NCBI GenBank assembly: GCA_016271365.2
Contig: CM057449.1
Span: 1,560,870,501-1,560,934,500 of the forward strand
Direction of reading: 5' to 3'
Origin: Neoceratodus forsteri
Taxonomy: Eukaryota; Chordata; Ceratodontiformes; Ceratodontidae
DNA length: 64,000 bases
A model generated the notes under the pieces. The model had not been told where the DNA came from. It saw only the letters and a list, made by a program, of their open reading frames with translations, and did not search any database. Position numbers and translations under genes: made by a program. Below, one piece after another: positions 31,205 to 43,199 of this stretch. Position 1 is the stretch's first letter. Each line of letters begins with the position of its first letter.

Positions 31205-34200
31205 GTCCCAACCTCTTTGGCACAGGGGTAGATGGGCATCTCACGAAGATTGAGAAGTCTGATGCCATCCTGGATTCTTTGGCTTTGTCCCAGAAAGACC
31301 GAAAATAGAAGAAGCCCTTTCAGTGTTATCCCCTATCAGCTGCAGCAGTCTTGGCATCAACAGTCCCTGCTGGGGCAATTCCAAGCCTGGTGCCCCAAGG
31401 CCAGATTCTCCAGGCACGGGCCCAATAAAGGTGGGGTTGGGGAAGTGGTACCCCTCCGGCCTCAGCAGCCAGTGCCCCCTCCAAAGCTGCCCAGTAACGG
31501 GTCAGAAAGGTGTTCACCTCCTGCCTGTTCAGTCCCTGACTCAGTTCTCGGTTGGGGGTCAGCTTTGCCACTTCTGGCCTCACTGGTCCATCATTGCTAT
31601 GGATAAGTTGGTTCTCAGGATGATCACAAGATGATTGTCTCTCGATTTCGAGACCCTTCCGCCCTACCAATCACATGCTCCAAAGGAGTCCACAGTGTCA
31701 CAGGACACACTGTCTACCCTCAAGGAGAATGTTGCAGAGCTACTTGCAAAAGGAGCAATAGCTTGGGTCCCAGACACCCTGGCAAGTCAGGGGTACGTGT
31801 CCAGGTATTTACTAGTCCCAAAATGCATGGGAGACTGGCACTTCATGCTGGATCTTCATGATCTAAGCCAGTTTCTCTCCTTTTTTTTTTTTTTTTTAAT
31901 CTACAATTTCTTCTCCAGGTTGACCGTTCCCCTTCCATCAGTCCCCCCAGCTCTGTCACCTCAGCATCCACCGGGACTTACCTGGATGGCATCGAGATGC
32001 CCAACTAGCCAGGTGCGGAGCCTGCAGAGAACCAGTGTCATCCCACCGGTTGACCATTTTCCGTGTTCTCCTTCCCCCCCCCAATTGCTGGGGGGTGACA
32101 CATCAATGTGCATGTGTGGAGGCACACGCACGATGCGGAGTCCCGCAGCACCCTTCCTTCTGTTGGTGTCCCCGATCCGTTGTGCTCTCAGGCTTCCACC
32201 TAGGGCAGTCATTCTGTGGGATGGCTCACCCTCTCTCTCTCCCCAGGAGAAGAGAGCTGTCCTCGGGGCACTTGATCCTCTCCCTTCCCGGCCGACCCCC
32301 AGTGACCTGCTTGCACCGTGAACACAGGTCGCCAGCATGGCAGGAGGTAAGGCAGCGATACCTCAGCCCTCCATGCCACTGGGCTGGCTATCTAAGCCAG
32401 TTTGTAAGGACGTGCAAGTTCAGGATGGTCACACTAAACCAGATTTTACCATCTCTGGAGCAGGGTATGTGGTTCTGCTCCCTGGACCTCCAGGATGTGT
32501 GCTTCTACATCCCAGTCTGCCCCACTGGTAGTACCTCTGGTTCCTCGCTGAAGGGGTGCTCCATTAGTTCCAGTCATACCATTCCACCTCTCCTCTGTAC
32601 CCATGGTCTTCACCTAGTGTATCGCAGTGCTGGCAGCCTTCCTGCAGCACCAGAGTGTCAGGGTTTATCCCTTCTTTGATGACTGGCTGATAGCTGGGCC
32701 ATCCAAAGAGGTAGTAGAGCAGTCCAGGGAACAGGCCTTCTAGACCTGATGAGACTTGGGCCTCTTGGTCAACCCCGTTAAGTCCGAACTGATCCCCTCG
32801 CAGGTGGTTCACTTCATCGGGGCAGAGCTAGACTCTCTACCAGCCAAGGCCCACCTCCCAGTGGACCAGGCTTCGGATCTTACCTCCTTTGCTTGCTCAT
32901 TTCAGATTGGGTACTTGCACCCTGCCCAGGACTTCCTGAGGCTGCTGAGGGGCATGGCATCTTTCACCACCATGATCTGGTGGGCTCTCTGGTGGATGTG
33001 CCACCTGCAGTGGGAGTTGGGTCGTCAGTGGCTCCAATGCCTAGGATACTTGGACCAGCTGGTCACAGTGACCCAGCCAATGTGGGATGCCATCTAGTGG
33101 TGGCTGATCCCAGAACATCTGGAGGAAGGAGTCCCGTTTTGCATCTTTGCTAGGATGGGGAGTCCACAGGACCTATGGGTTATGGTCACCCAGGGAGTTA
33201 CAGCACCTCATCAACCTGCTGGAGCTCCATGCAGTATGGCTAGCTTTGACAGAATTTGCTCCTATAGTCAGGGGTTAGGTCATGCAAGTTTAGATGGTCA
33301 GCACCACCACCATGTTCTACCTGAACAGGCATGATGGAACATGCTTCTTTCCATTTTGTTGGAAGGCCCTCTGCACTTGGACCCTCGTTCGCAGCCCGGG
33401 TGCAGATCTTCTGGTGGTTCATATCACAGTAACAGACAGTCAGCTGGCAGATGCTCTTAGCTGGGTGGGCAAGATGTCACATGAGTGGTCCCCGCATCAG
33501 GAGGTGGTGAACCACCTGTTCTTTCTGAGGGGCACCCCTCTGGTGGACCTGTTTGCCTTCTGGGAGAACACAAAACTGAGGCTGTTTTGTGCCTGCCCCC
33601 AAAACCATCGGGACACTGATGGGGGGCGCTTTTGATGCCCTGGACCCTGGGCCTTCTATACATCTTTCCTCTAATCGACAGGGTGGTGGTTGATGTGGAG
33701 GGACAAGATGCAGATGATCCTCATAGCTCTGAACTGGCATCTCCAATTCTGGTACCCAGATCTCCTCAGGCTCAGCAGCAGGCCTCTGGTGGTTACCGCT
33801 TCACCTGGATCTGCTGACCAGACAACAGGGGAAGGTCCTGCACATCACTACCTGGTTCCCGATTAACTAGAGTTTCAGGCTCTGGGCCTTTCAGAGAATA
33901 TTCTCCACGTTGTGGAGGGTTCTCGAAAAGAGTCGACTCACAGTTGTTAGGCCTTCAAATGGAGGCATTTTTCTGTTTGGTGTCACGGCCAGGAGCTTGA
34001 TCCCCTGGACTGCTCTGTGGCTTTCATCTTGGAATACCTCTGGCAGTTGTCCCAGCTGGAAGTGCATTTGATGACCCTTATGGTGCACCTGGCAGCCATC
34101 TCTGCATACCGGGTGTGGGTTGGTATGCTGGCGGTGTCGCAGGAGAAGGTGATCAGCCACTTCAAGGGCCTTGACCACTTGTCCCCGCTGGTGCATGAGC

Positions 34201-34720
34201 CACCACCACCTCCTTGGGACTTATTGCTGCTACTTACAGTGCTCGTGGGCAAGCCATTAGAGTCTGTGTACAGGTGTGAGATGTCACACCTGTCGTGGAA
34301 GACTGCCTTCTTGGTGGCCATCATGGCAGCCAGGAAGATTTAGTGAGCTCTAGGTGCTCTCAATGGAGCCTCCTTATCTGGTCTTCCACAGGGTCAGGGT
34401 AGTCCTACGCCCCTACCCAAAGGTTGTCTTGGAGTTCCTCCTTAACCAGGTGATGAACCTTTCGGTTTACTTTGCCAACCTATCTGTAGAGGCCAAATGC
34501 AGGCTCCATTCTCTGGACCTACGGCAAACAGTCTCCTACTGTGTGGTGCGTACAGCTGGAGTTCGAGGTGAGGCTTGCCATCTCTTTGTTACCTACGCTG
34601 AAACTGCACCTGGCGGACTGGCAGCTAAGTGGATGATTGGCAGGTGGATCACTTCCTGCATTGATTTCTCTTTTAGGTTGCTGGTAGGGAGCTTCCCGTA
34701 GGGCTCAGGGTTCATTCCAC
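31205..34720 (+). pseudogene. DIRS-A3 gag end, RT, RNase H and recombinase remnants
   Basis: Gag end at 31205-31500. RT: QGYVSRYLLVPKCMGDWHFMLDLHDL at about 31790-31870, cut by the SINE, continuing LDLQDVCFYIPVCP at about 32480-32522, FFDDWLIAG at about 32674-32700 (YLDD changed to FFDD) and FIGAELDSLPAKAHLPVDQ. RNase H has STTTMFYLNRHD at about 33300 and LADALSWVGKMSHEWS at about 33440-33490. The YR part has AAISAYRVWVGM (about 34094), SWKTAFLVAIMAARK (the first Arg region, about 34290-34340) and FVTYAETAPGG. Frames change repeatedly. Confidence 0.75.
31875..32389 (-). mobile_element. tRNA-headed SINE, copy 4 (minus strand)
   Basis: Inserted in the RT of A3 with a perfect 14-bp target duplication ATCTAAGCCAGTTT (31861-31874 and 32390-32403). 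The T run is at 31881-31897. On the minus strand the head is AGCCCAGTGGCATGGAGGGC with A box TGGCATGGAGG and a weak B box near TGTTCACGGTG. The GAAGAGAGCTGTCCTCGG block at about 32250-32267 is shared with copies 2 and 3. 515 bp, the same size as copy 1. Confidence 0.85.
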
Positions 34721-35263
34721 CAGACATACCAGTGCCTTGGTGGCTACTTTCAGGGACATCCCTATTCAGGAAATCTGCAGGGCTGCCAACTGGAAGTATG
34801 CATAAACACCTTCATCTTCCATTGCAGCACTGAGACTGAATCTCACCAGGATACAGCTTTTGGGGCCTCGGTTCACCAGTCTCTGTTTGCCAAGTAGGGG
34901 TTCCACCTTGCCCTCTTCTCCTGGAGAACTGCTTGAAGTGTGCCAATGTGTGAATGTGAACCACATCCATTCCCCTAGAAAAATAGGTTCTAGGAAATGT
35001 GAATATGTTCTGTCCACACTGTTTGACATTGTCCTTTCCCCCTTAAATCTTGCCGGAAGGTCTTTAACCTGGCTTCTCCCACCCACCCGGGTGGTATAAC
35101 CCTCTGTTCTGTCCCATGACTCCAGCTCTTCCTTTCCACTGGAAGATGCAGATTGCCTCCTTACCGCTCTCGTGCTCAGTAGGCCCTGGCTTCTAAATCT
35201 TCGGATTTGCTGAAAATTAAGACTCATCAGAGTTACTGATCACCGCTTCGTGATCTCGACCGT

Positions 35264-37670
35264 CATGGAAGAGAAATCGTCTCCCGGTTTCCACTGCTGC
35301 CAGTGTGGACAAAAGATGTCTTGCACAGACCCGCGTGCCACATGTGTTTTATTGCCTGGGTGTCGGCTATGACACCCAGGCCTGCGAGATGTGTCTCGCC
35401 TTCCATCCCAACGTCCTAGACGATCGTGTTGCATGTTTAAAGCTGGGCAGGCTGGAGAAACTGAATCCACCGGTCAAATGTAGAGAGGCCCGATGAGTGG
35501 TCTCCACGGCTGCGGGGTCCACCGAGCAGCTTGAGTAGATGCAGGCCTTCAAGGAAGAGGCGGCTTAGGCCGTGGATCGTTCCTAGAGGCCCTTGTTCGT
35601 CTTGCTCAATTTGGGCTCGACATTCTCAGGCTCCTTTCGGGAGATGTGCCAGTCTCTCCCCTCTAAGGGCGAGGGACCTTCGGGCTCGCATGTCTCCCGG
35701 TCCCGTAAAAAGGACAAGGAACCGAGAGATTCTTTATCTCGGTGAAGACATTCTTGGGATCATGAAAGATCTCGGTCCCTGGAATCTCTAGTCTCGACCT
35801 AGGTCAGGATTGCAGCCTCGGCTGCTGGCTTTTCAGTCCCACTGACAGGTCAGCCGGCTGAGACTACGGTCGAAGACGAGGTTGTGATCATTCTCGACCC
35901 GGTCAACCCGTTGTCTCCTGAGGAGGGTGACACCTATCTTGTCAGGACCCCGTTCCTGCCCCTTCCTGATGAGGAGACCTAGCCCTCTGGGGATCCCATA
36001 GAGGAACTGGTCCCATACCCGAGAAAATCTCTGGTCCCCCCGGTGTCTCCCAAGTGACCCAGTCGGTCTCCCCGACAGTTGAGGTCGAGGTCTTGGACCC
36101 CTTCGACCGACAGGCCGAGGAAGGCGCATAAGCGCCTCAAAGAAAGGTAATGCCGGCATTCTTCTTCATCCTCCTCGGATGAGGAGAGGCTTCGGCGGAA
36201 ACTCTGTTGCTGCTACAAAGACTTAATGTGGCAGCAGCTGATTTTGTCTGGTCAGAAACCAACTACAGTTTCTACACCCACCATCACCTGGCTCTCGCCT
36301 CCCAGGCCGAAGCTGGCTTCCTTGGAACCGGTCAAAACCGTTCCTCTACCCGTGGAGCTGGTCAAAACCATCCCGGTTTGGCCAAAATCGACCTCTCCAC
36401 CGACAGTGGTGGAACTGCCACCTAAGCAGTCCTTGGGAGGGGCTCCTACTAAAGAGTCTCTGACCACTCTGGGCCTCCCATGTAGGCTCTCGATCACCCT
36501 TACACCTGATCGCCCCAGGTGGGTTGAGGGTGATTTAGATGGCCGGACGATTTACCTGGACTTTTCGGAGTCTAATGACTCCGACCTGCATTCTGGTCCC
36601 CTCGACAATTAATCTGTCGGCAGTCTCTCGACGGAGGAAGGCCCTTCTTCCTTCCTGGGCATCCTCCGTCTGATCTCCGAATCCATGGGGATGCCTCTCA
36701 AGCCTGTTAAAAATGGGTCAAATAACCCTTCACGGATATCCTTAAGAGAGGGGACTCATCGATGGAAGCCTTCCCGGTGGCTGAGGCCATTGTCGGTCCG
36801 GCTTTGGAGCTTTGGCAGCACCCTGCCTCCTGCCCTGTGCCATCTGCCTGTATGGCTCACAAGTACATGGTGCTTATAGGGTCCCTTTTGGAGTTCACAG
36901 AGCATCCCTCTGTGTCGGGTCTGGGGTGACTGAATCTGTGTTCAGACTCTCAGGTAGTTCGGCAGATACAGACAGACCTCCGGACAAAGAATCCAAAAAG
37001 TTGGACCACTCTGCCCGTAAGGTCTGTGCCGCCTCTTCGCTGGGCCTCTGTCAGGCAAGCTCGGCCATCATCATGGCGCATTTCTCCCATACCCTTCTGG
37101 GCTTACTGGATGAGGTCCTTCCCATCTCCCCACAGATCTCCAGACTACAGTCAAGCAGGTCCAGGACCAGAGTTGCGCTGTTGTGAAGCAGCAACCCCAG
37201 ATGGCTCTGGACCTCAGGGACTCGTGCAGCTGCTCAGTGGTGGCCACGGTTGCCATGCGCCACAGGGCTTGGCTAAGGCTCTACACCTTCACGGCGGACA
37301 CCCAGCACAAGCTTACGGATGTTTCTTTCCTGGGCACTGACCTTTTCAGCCCAGGTTTGGATGGTCACATCCAACGCATCGAGAATTCCAGTGCCACCTT
37401 GGACTTTGCCACTTCTGCTCAACAGGAATCCCTGGGTTCCAAAAAGCAGCAGAAGAAAATGCCATTTCGGCCCCCAGCTCCTGCAGCCAAGCAATCCCAC
37501 TTTCAAGCGAGACAGCAGCAGCAGGTACAGTCTTGGTGCCTTCGGCCCAAGCGCGGGCCTCCGGCGGCCCATAAATCTGGAGCTCGGGGCTATGGTGGTC
37601 CCCAATCTGGACCCTCTTCCTCCAAGTCTGCCCAGTCTGCCACCCCTATTCCTGTCACGCCAACTCTTGG
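35264..37670 (+). pseudogene. DIRS-A4 gag-like protein
   Basis: ATG at 35264 (MEEKSSPGFHCCQCGQKMSC) begins the Cys-rich module, shifted after CTDP. The segment CLAFHPNVLDDRVACLKLGR follows at about 35395-35460 in another frame. Central Ser/Arg-rich part at 36100-36130. The C-terminal part at 37183-37797 is well kept: MALDLRDSCSCS, HRAWLRLYTFTADTQHKLTD and a Gln run (RQQQQVQSW, about 37509). At least five frame changes. Confidence 0.75.
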
Positions 37671-39300
37671 TCCTCCCGTGGCGGGTTGGCTCCGCCACTT
37701 CCTTTCTGCCTGGTCCACTGTTACCATGGACAGGTGGGTGCTAGAAGGGGTCGGCCAGGGTCTGCCTCTAGAGTTTGAGCAGTACCCTCCCAGCTGAGCC
37801 TGCGCTCCATGGGAGGAGATGGTGTCTGTTCTTACCTGTCAGCTCTCCGAGACGACGTTGCCCAACTCCCCCGCAAGGAGGTCATGGCCAGAGTCTCGGA
37901 CCCCCTGGTAAACCCAGGGTTCGTTTCCAGGTACTTCCTGGTTCCGAAGCGGACAGGGGCTGGCACCCCATTCTGGATCTGCACGACCTGAACCAGTTCC
38001 TCAGGTCACGCACCTTTCGGATGGTAACTCTGTCTCAGATCATACCATCCCTCGAGCAGAACATGTGGTTCTGCTCTCTGGGTCTCCAGGATGCGTTCTT
38101 TCATGTCCAAATCCATCTTTCTCACCAGCGGTTCCTTCACTTCCGAGCAGAAGGAGCCCTTTTCACCAAAAGCATAGCAGTGGTAGCGGCCCATCTTCGG
38201 CATCGGGGGGTCAGAGCCTACCCCTACCATGACGATTGGCTCTTGGTGGGTTCCACCCAGCAAGAGGTGGAAAGGTCCAGGGACCTGGCCCTTCAACCTG
38301 CACCGAACTTGGTCTCCTGATCAACGAGGCCAAGTCGGAACTCATACCTTCGCAGGTGATATGCTTCATCGGGGCAGAGCTCGACTCCTGCCGAGCCAGA
38401 GCCCGGTTCCCGATGGACAGGGCGGAGGTTCTCTCCTCCTTTGCCCAATCATTTCTGGTTGGGCACTTCTGCCCTGCCCGGGACTTTCTCTGCCTTCTGG
38501 GGTACATGGTGGCCTGCACCACTATGGTCCGATGGGCTCAGTGGCATAGGCGCCCCCTGCAGTGAGAGCTGGCTGGCCAGTGGATCCAGCATTCCGGTCA
38601 CTTCAACCAACTGGTCACTGTAACCCAGAAGATGTGGGACGCTCTCCAGTGGTGGACCATCCTGGATCATTTGCAGGAAGGGATCCCATTTGTCTGTCCC
38701 AAGCCGACGGTCGTCCTCACGACTGATGCCTCTCTCACGGGCTCGGGAGCCCACATGGAGAACCACAGAGCATACGGGTTCTGGACCCCCGAGGAATCCC
38801 GATACCATATCAAACTGCTGGAGCTCAGAGCAGTCAGACTGGCACTGTCAGCATTCGCTCCACTCCTTTGGGGTCAAGTGGTTCAAGTCCAGATGGTCAA
38901 CACCACGACCATGTACTACCTCAACAGTCAGGGCTGCACACACTCCCGGCTGCTGTGGAGGGAAGTGCTCCACATCTGGACCCTCGTGAGCTGACTGGAG
39001 GCAGATCTCCTAGCCATCCATGTGGCAAGAGCCTCAAATCAACTGGCGGATGTGCTCAGCCATATGGGGGAGACGTCCCACGAGTGGTCTCTCCATCCAG
39101 AGATAGTACACATCCTGTTCTCCCGGTGGGGCAAACCGATGGTGGACCTGTTTGCCTCCAGAGAAAACACCACGTTGAGGCTTTCATGCCTGCCCCCCTC
39201 AGCAGGGCTTGCTGCAGAGGGATGCCTTGTCGAGGCCATGGACCCCAGGCCTCTTCTACGCCTTCTCTACATTTCCTTTGATCCACAGGATGCTTCTCAA
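37670..39300 (+). pseudogene. DIRS-A4 reverse transcriptase and RNase H
   Basis: RT: FVSRYFLVPKRTGAG at about 37921-37965, LGLQDAFFHVQIHLSHQRF at about 38080-38130 and YHDDWLLVG at 38225-38250, so the Leu of YLDD is His while both Asp remain. A block of about 30 codons between the 'HQRF' strand and the 'FTKSIAV' helix is deleted compared with A5. RNase H: LTTDASLTGSGAHM at about 38715-38760, LLELRAVRLALSAF and VQMVNTTTMYYLN, where the catalytic Asp of QTDN is lost. Then LADVLSHMGETSHEWS at about 39040-39085. Confidence 0.8.
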
Positions 39301-39499
39301 GGTGAGGAGGGACAAGGCACGGGTGATCCTGGTAGCCCCAGATTGGCCACGTCAGTTCTGGTATCCAGATCTCTTCAGCCTCAGCAGCAGGCTCCCAAGG
39401 TGTCTTCCAGCACGCCTGGACCTGATATCAGTCAATCAGGGGAAAGTATTCCATCCGGACCTTCATCCTCTGCACCTGACAGCCTGGTTCCTGAGTGGC

Positions 39500-40530
39500 T
39501 AGAGTTCCAGGCTCTGGGTCTCTCTGAGGATGTACTCACAGTAGTGGAAGCATCCAGGAAGGAGTCAACCAGGAGGTGATATGCCTTCAAATGGAAAAGG
39601 TTTTCCATTTGGTGTCAGGGTGTAAGGGCTTGGACCCTCTGTCCTGTCTAGTGGCTAGCATCCTAGACTACCTTTGGTCTCTGCCCAAAGGGGATCTTCG
39701 GTCTATGACCCTTAAGGTACACCTGGCAGTCATCTCTGCTTACCGGGCATGGGCCGGTCAGCAGATGGTGGTGCAGGAGAAGGTGATCTGGCATTTCTTC
39801 AAAGGCCTCGATCACATGTCCCCTCCAGTGCATGAACCTCCACCTCCTTGGAATTTACTGCTGGTTTTGGCAAAAGGCACGGGCAAGCCATTCGAACTGA
39901 TGCACAAGTGTGAGATGTCACACTTGTTGTGGAAGACCGCCTTCCTGGTGGCTATCACGTCAGCCAGAAGGACTGGGTAATTCCAGGCACTTCCGGTGGA
40001 GTCTCCTTACCTGGTCTTCCACAAGGACAAGGTTGTCCTGTGCCCCCACCTGAAATTCCTGCCAGAGTTCCATCTTAACCAGATGTTGACTCTGCCTGTG
40101 TTCTACCCTAACTACACCTTGGACACCGCGTACAGGCTCCATACTCTGAACCTGAGACGAGTGCACTCCTATTATAAGGAGAGAGTGGCAGAAATTTAGG
40201 GAGAAGTTCGCCAGCTGTTTGTCACCTACGCTGAAGCCACACCTGGAAGAACTGCAGCAAAGCGGAAGATCGGTAGATGGATCACATCGTGTATCGATCT
40301 CTGTTACAGGTTGCTGGGCAAGGAGCCTTCCAGAGAGATAAGAGCTCATTCCACCCACCATACCACTGCGTTGGTGGCTGCTTCCAGGGACATCCATATC
40401 CAGGAAATCTGTCTGGTTGCTACCTGGAAGACAGCAAACACCTTCATTACCCACTACCACATCGACCTAGAGTCACGCCGGGTTGCTGGTTTTGGGGACT
40501 CAGTTCTCCAATCTCTGTTTCCAAAGTAGG
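39500..40530 (+). pseudogene. DIRS-A4 tyrosine recombinase, best kept C-terminus
   Basis: LEFQALGLSEDVLTVVEASR at about 39500-39560, AVISAYRAWAGQQ at about 39727-39765, SHLLWKTAFLVAITSARR with the first catalytic Arg at about 39918-39975, QLFVTYAEATPGR at about 40212-40250, and RAHSTHHTTALVAASRDIHI at about 40340-40400. The HxxR arginine is changed to His (HSTH). The end FITHYHIDLESRRVAGFGDS at about 40442-40500 keeps the Tyr and the stop after LFPK at 40527. In all about 340 codons with a few frame changes. Confidence 0.82.
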
Positions 40531-40554
40531 GAGTGTGCGCCTTACCTCATTTTC

Positions 40555-40655
40555 CCAGACAGTGTGGATAGAACAACATATCCACGTCCATAGAAAAACT
40601 GGTTTTAGGAGCGTGGATATGTTGTTCATCCACACTCTTTGGCATGTCCCTTTCC
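40555..40655 (+). repeat. A4/A5 joint: ICR left half against A5 left repeat
   Basis: GTGTGGATAGAACAACATAT (40562-40581) and ATATGTTGTTCATCCACAC (40617-40635) form a hairpin with the 30-odd bases between as loop. The left arm is A4's ICR left half and the right arm is the start of A5. An uninterrupted element would have GGTTACTCACC here instead. Confidence 0.75.
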
Positions 40656-40884
40656 CCTTTAAATCTGGCCGGAAGTCTTCAAGCTGGCTCCTCCCGCCCA
40701 CCCGGGTGGTAAATACCTTGGCTCTGCCCCATGACGCCAGATCTTCCTTTCCACTGGAAGATTCGGGTTCCCTCGTGCTACTTCTGCAGTATCGTAGGCC
40801 CTAGATACTAATCGACGGTTTTCACTGCAATCGCTTTCTTTGATACTCGTACAAGTTTATGAATCCGATCCAAGCGCATTGGAC

Positions 40885-43192
40885 ATGGAGGACAAGTCGT
40901 CCCCCGGGTTTCGCTAGTGTCCCTGTGGACAGAAAATGTCGTGCACCGATCCCCACCTCTCGTGTGTCTATTGTTTGGGTGTCGTGCATGACACCTCTTT
41001 GTGCACCATCTGCTTGGCCTTCCATCCCAACGTTCTGGATGACCACAAGGCCCGCCTGAAGCTGGGGAGACCGGAGCTTCGCAATCCACTGGTGAAATCG
41101 AAGGAGGCAAGGCGGGTGGTTTCCGCAGCCACGGGATCCACCGAGCAGCTCGACCAGATGGCGGCATTTGAAGAAGAAGCTGCCCAAGCCTCGGCCAGCC
41201 GAGGTTTTTTTCGTGCCGCTAAACCTTGGCTCTACCTTCACAAGATCCTTTCGGGAGCTGTGCCAGTCTCTCCCCACCAGGGGTGAGGCGCCCTCGGGCA
41301 TGCTCTCCTCCCGCCCTAGAAAACGGGACAAGGACCCTAAGTCTTCTTCTCGGAGAAGACGTTACTGAGACCGAGAGAGGTCTGAATCCCAGGACCTTGT
41401 GGTCTCGGCCTTGGTCGAGATTGCTTCCTTGGCCGCCGGCTTCTTGGACTTTCCATCAGGCCAAGGCACAGAGGCCGAGGAAATGGCTGAACCGGCCGAG
41501 ATATCTCTCGACCCGATCGAGCCGTTGTTGCTGACCCCGGTCGCCGACTCATTGGAGAGGACACCTATCCTTTCCTTCCCAGACGAGGAGACCCAGTCCT
41601 CTGGGTATCCCGATCGAGGAACAGGAGCCGGAACCTCGGTTTTCACCAACTCTAGCCTCTCATGATCGAACAAACCGACCCCGTCAGTCTTGATCGAGGA
41701 CCAGGACCTCTTTGGTCGATAAACCAAAAAAAGGTCACAAACACTCTAGGAAGAGGCGTTGCCACGGATCCTCATCCTCCTCGGATGAGGAGAGACTTCG
41801 ACGGCGTTATGAGGACCTTATGTGGCAACAGCCAACTCTGACCAGTCATAAGCTGGCTCTGCTGGCTACACTGGCCATTACTTGGCCCCAGCCTCTTAGG
41901 CTGACGCTGATCCCTCCGGAACTGGTAGGATCGGCATGCATTCCTGTTCGGCCTGTTCTGGTCTCCCCACCAATTTTGGTGGAGCCACCGCCTAAGCAGC
42001 CTCAGGGAGGGGCTCCCTCGAAGGAGGACCGGACAGATAGGGCCTGCCCTGTCGTCTGTCCATCACTGTTGTCCCCGATTGCCCTCGGCGTATTGAAGGG
42101 GACATAGGCGGGAGACCCTTATATCCCGACTCTTCGGACTCTGATACCACTGGTCTACACTCACACGCCAATGATCAGTTGTCAGCGACAGGCTTGGAGG
42201 AAGGTCTTTACTCTTTCCAGGTCATTCTCCGCCTTATTTCAGAGTCAACTGGTATGCCCTTGGAGCCTAGCCAAAAGAAGGCGGAATATCCTCTCACGGA
42301 TATCCTTAAGAGGGGGGATACCCCGACGGAGGCCTTCCAGTGGCACAAAGTCATTGTTGGCCTGGCCCTTGAGCTATGGCAGCCCACCTCTTGCCTGGCT
42401 CCGTCTGCCCGCATGGCTCGCAAGTACACTGTACCCATGGGGTCCTTGGCGAGTTTCACAGAGCATCTCTCAGTAGAGAGCCTTGTGACTGCCTCTGTGT
42501 TAAGACGCATGGGTAGCTCAGCGGATACTGACCGACCTCCGGACAAGGAGTCCAAGAATATGGACCATTCTGCCCAGAAGGTGTATGTGGCCTCATCTTT
42601 GGGCCTTCGTCAGGCCAGCTTGGCAGTGATCATGGCATACTTCTCTCATGCCCTCTTGGGGTTGCTAGAGGAAGTCCTCCCTCATCTCCCAGTGGACATG
42701 CAGACCACGGTTAAGCAGGTCCATGACCAGGGCCGTGCTGTTGCAAAACAGCAGCTCCAGATGGCCTTGGATATTGGAGATTCCTGTGCCTGCTCACTAG
42801 CAGCCGTAGTGGCCACTCGCCGCAGGGCCTGGCTGAGGTAATCCTCTTTCCTGGTGGATACTTAGCACAAGTTAGCTGACGTGCCCTTCCTTGGCACCGA
42901 TCTCTTCGGTCCGGGAGTGGCAGGTCACCTCCAGCACATAGAGCAGTCCAGTGCCACCTTGGATGCCACTTCTGCAAAGGGTTCTTCGGGCAAGAACCAG
43001 CAGAAGCGCAAGAAGAAGCCTTTTCGGCACTCTTCTCTTGCGGTTAGACAGCCCTCCTTCCAGGGAGGTCAGCAGCACCAGCAGGCTCAAGCTTGGCGCC
43101 CTAGGCCCAAGCAGGGTCCCCAACAGCCCCGCAAAGCAGGTCGAGGTGCTGGTCCAGGAGTCTTCTTCTCCTCCTCTAAGCCTGCTCAGTGA
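40885..43192 (+). pseudogene. DIRS-A5 gag-like protein
   Basis: ATG at 40885 with a stop (TAG) at codon 11, then the Cys-rich module in frame from 40936: MSCTDPHLSCVYCLGVVHDT and CTICLAFHPNVLDDHKARLK. The next segment AAFEEEAAQASASRGFF is at about 41160-41215. Helical centre at 42179-42841 (GLALELWQPTS, ESKNMDHSAQKVYVASSLGL). A stop TAA at 42839-42841, then 42881-43192 with FLGTDLFGPGVAGHLQHIEQ and a Gln-rich patch (GGQQHQQAQAW). Fewer frame changes than A1 or A4. Confidence 0.8.
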
Positions 43193-43199
43193 CGGGTCG

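Larger units (their letters stand above)
30540..34985 (+). mobile_element. DIRS-A element A3, 5' truncated
   Basis: Starts inside gag at about 30540 (VLPYLSADKQLPVKDIQDQG matching VLPHLLADMQ of A2), directly against the CR1. It holds RT, RNase H and YR remnants and ends with the left half of an ICR at about 34955-34985. A LINE 3' end (30743-31203) and a SINE (31875-32389) are inserted. Its coding sequence resembles A1 (for example FETLPPYQSHAPKESTVSQD against LPLYRPHTPEESVVSQD), so A1 and A3 form one subfamily. Confidence 0.75.
34986..40600 (+). mobile_element. DIRS-A element A4
   Basis: Left repeat from 34986 (GGTTCTAGGAAATGTGAATA), gag, RT/RNase H, YR and the left half of an ICR (about 40555-40600, GTGTGGATAGAACAACATAT). 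Its right ICR half and right terminal repeat are missing because the next copy, A5, starts at 40601. The length up to the ICR, about 5.6 kb, equals that of A2. It is closer to A2 and A5 than to A1 and A3 in coding sequence. Confidence 0.82.
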
